Assembly (NCBI GenBank): GCA_027625915.1
Contig: JANTQA010000057.1
Location: forward strand, 9,796,001-9,860,000
Length of the DNA stretch: 64,000 nucleotides
Direction: 5' to 3'
From: Anaeramoeba flamelloides
Taxonomy: Eukaryota > Metamonada > Anaeramoebidae
Under the pieces are notes generated by a model. The model did no database searches. It was not told the DNA's origin and saw only the letters and a program-made list of their open reading frames with translations. This document shows, piece after piece, positions 62,502 through 64,000 of this stretch; position 1 is the stretch's first letter, and every line of letters begins with the position of its first letter. The translations under genes and the position numbers were made by a program.

Positions 62502-62750
62502 TTAAAAATTTTGACTCTCTTTATAATGTGAATGGAAGTTGTTTTGAGGTTTTATCTCAATATTCTGACCAAAAAAAATATTTTCAATTTTATTATCGGG
62601 ATTTAATTTTTTCTTATTTTGCAAATTTTTGTTCGGCTTTTTCAAATTAATGTTTTTCTTTTTCTTTTTTTTTATTTTATTTTTCTTTTTCTTTTGATAC
62701 TTTTTTCTTTTGGATTTTTTTTTTATGTTTCTTTTCTTTTTTTTTGATAC
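62502..62750 (-). CDS. Lys-rich coding-like terminal exon or gene remnant
   Basis: On the minus strand one frame is open for about 80 codons before TAA (62504-62502). It encodes a Lys/Asn-rich stretch and then a mixed end containing NPDNKIENIFFGQNIEIKP and FHSHYKES. An ATG at 62754 is in a different frame and stops after 25 codons; AG at the same place could be a splice acceptor. The mixed ending argues for past or present coding. No upstream exon could be identified, so it may be a 3' exon, a frame-broken small gene, or a remnant. Confidence 0.25.
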   Translation of the reverse strand, partial: VSKKKKRNIKKKSKRKKYQKKKKNKIKKKKKKNINLKKPNKNLQNKKKLNPDNKIENIFFGQNIEIKPQNNFHSHYKESQNF

Positions 62751-63051
62751 TCATTTTAACAAAAGATCATTTGGAAAAAAAAGAGAAATCTTCCAAAAGG
62801 CCAATAATCACTAACAAAATTGAGACTATGTAATGTTTTTTAAAATGAATTTAATTATTATCAAAAAATCTTGTTGTTCAACTTTTTTTCAAAAAAAGTT
62901 TAGTAATAAAAAATTGGTAATTCTCATTTTAAAAATTGTGACTCACTTTTTTTTTAATTTTTTTTTTTATTTATTTATAAAATATCAGGTTTTTAAATAT
63001 TTAGAATGATTTAAAGCCGGTTAAAAATCAGATTTAATTATTTATGTTATG

Positions 63052-63790
63052 TAAACTAAAATTCCAAAATTTTCCACACAGCTAAAACGTTCCAAACAAT
63101 CACAATAATACAATTTCATTCAAATTGGAGATAATTTTGATTTTTGAAAAATATGAAAATCATTTTTTCATCTTTTAGTTTTTCTTTTCATTTCATTGTT
63201 TGAATTATGTAATTTGTTTGGTTGGATCAAAAATTTTTTCATCCATTGATATTATGTTAAAGTTGAGTTGTTCCAAATAGAAGAACTCAAATAAAATTAG
63301 TTGGTAGTATCTAACCTTTTGATCGATCAATATTCCTAATAGAATTTCAACAAATTTGACTAAAGTCAGTTCCACTTTTAAGGCACAAACTTGCTACAAA
63401 ATTTAAGGCACAAAAAAAATCTAAAATTAAGGAACAAAATTCAGATTCTAGTAAAATAAATTGTAAAAAAAAAAAAAATTCCAAAATTTGTGCCTTAATT
63501 TGAGTTTTTTTTTGTGTCTTAAATTTCGTAGCAAGTTTGTGTCTTAAAAGTGGAATAGACTGTAATGTATTTTTTTGTTTTGCACTCTCCAAAATTTTTA
63601 ACACATCCATAATTTATTTGTATTGATAATTATTTATTTATTATTTTGTGAGTATTGTAATTTATAAACAAGTGTTAACATTTCAATTTTTGAAAGGTTC
63701 TAATTTGGTAAATCTTCTTGAATTGATTAAATAAGTTTTTTTTTTCACAAATCGAATTTTGGTGTGTTAAAAATTTTGAATTGGGGTTTA
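63052..63790 (+). mobile_element. Dispersed TIR element R1, copy 5, interrupted by an M1 MITE
   Basis: Left end TAAACTAAAATTCCAAAATT, right end TTTGAATTGGGGTTTA. Without the 63361-63564 MITE the length is about 537 bp, matching the other R1 copies. The MITE sits just after the family motif ATTTCAACAAATTT. Confidence 0.7.
63361..63564. mobile_element. MITE family M1, copy 4 (nested in R1)
   Basis: 204 bp, TA-bounded, left end TAAAGTCAGTTCCACTTTTA (one change from the family start), right end GGAATAGACTGTA. Three AAGG-type units per arm. Its insertion inside R1 shows it moved after that R1 copy had settled. Confidence 0.85.
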
Positions 63791-63903
63791 ATACTAAAGG
63801 AGATATATTGCTTTCAATTTATTATTTCAGGCTAGTCACATTTTTGAAATAGTGTTTAATACATTTTTTTTCTTTTTTGTCTTTAATCCAGATTTAAATT
63901 ATA

Positions 63904-64000
63904 TACAGTCAGTTTCACTTTTAAGGCACAAACTTTCAACGAAATTTAAGGCACAAAAAAATCTCAAATTAAGGCACAAAATTTGAAATTTTTTTTTTTA
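63904..64000. mobile_element. MITE family M1, copy 5 (cut by window end)
   Basis: Starts TACAGTCAGTTTCACTTTTA and shows the left arm with three AAGGCACAA units; the right arm is outside the window. It lies 340 bp from copy 4 and is nearly identical to copy 2. Confidence 0.85.

Larger units (their letters stand above)
61749..64000. other. Intergenic, ending in repeats
   Basis: Nothing is seen in 61749-62500. A Lys-rich coding-like frame lies at 62502-62750 (-). A lone R3-like end (GTGACTCAC, about 62938-63010) follows, then an R1 element (63052-63790) with a nested M1 MITE, and a further M1 MITE cut by the window end. Confidence 0.6.

Noticed and set aside
1-64000. tRNA genes, rRNA, CRISPR arrays, LTR or LINE elements
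   Set aside because: No GTTCRA-type T-loop with a matching cloverleaf, no conserved rRNA blocks, no regular spaced repeats, and no reverse transcriptase or integrase motifs were seen.

Overview
The window is very AT-rich nuclear DNA of a microbial eukaryote. The evidence is spliceosomal GT-AG introns, long A/T homopolymers, Lys/Asn/Glu-rich low-complexity proteins, a eukaryotic ribosomal protein (eL34), an SRPK-type kinase, a SIRT7-like sirtuin and an Arf-GEF. A class-F-type flavodiiron chimera (diiron core + flavodoxin + rubredoxin-like + NADH oxidoreductase) points to an anaerobe or microaerophile. That chimera type is known from Trichomonas, so an Anaeramoeba-like metamonad is my best guess; an archamoebid is not excluded.

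Layout: (1) 1-3834 (+), 3' part of the flavodiiron chimera, ending in an RGS domain. (2) 7298-7897 (+), a Thr/Asn-rich acidic protein, convergent with a tiny two-exon gene at 8168-8539 (-). (3) 12226-16517 (-), an ankyrin/RS/coiled-coil protein spread over three reading frames. (4) 24822-25889 (+), a SIRT7-like sirtuin with one small intron. (5) 29907-35324 (+), an SRPK whose catalytic domain is split by a 2.9 kb intron. (6) 37725-46059 (-), a four-exon Sec7-PH protein with degenerate Sec7 signatures and three LIR-like motifs. (7) 50743-51254 (+), eL34 with one intron. (8) 55983-61748 (+), a single-exon 1921-residue protein that looks like a string of divergent PH-like modules. A Lys-rich coding-like tail lies at 62502-62750 (-).

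The space between genes, and the longest introns, are filled by short non-autonomous DNA elements. These include a ~200 bp palindromic TA-flanked MITE (five copies, one cut by the window end), a ~530 bp TIR family (five copies, one with the MITE nested in it), two further dispersed families, and several foldbacks, among them a 2.55 kb nested palindrome at 52351-54900. I saw no transposase, CRISPR array, tRNA or rRNA.

Functionally the genes are unrelated housekeeping and signalling loci. Themes that recur are G-protein control (RGS, Arf-GEF), membrane/lipid-binding folds (PH modules), RS-domain biology (an SRPK and an RS-rich ankyrin protein) and oxygen/NO detoxification. The most unusual points are the flavodiiron-RGS fusion, the Arf-GEF with an Asp in place of the catalytic Glu, and the PH-like array.
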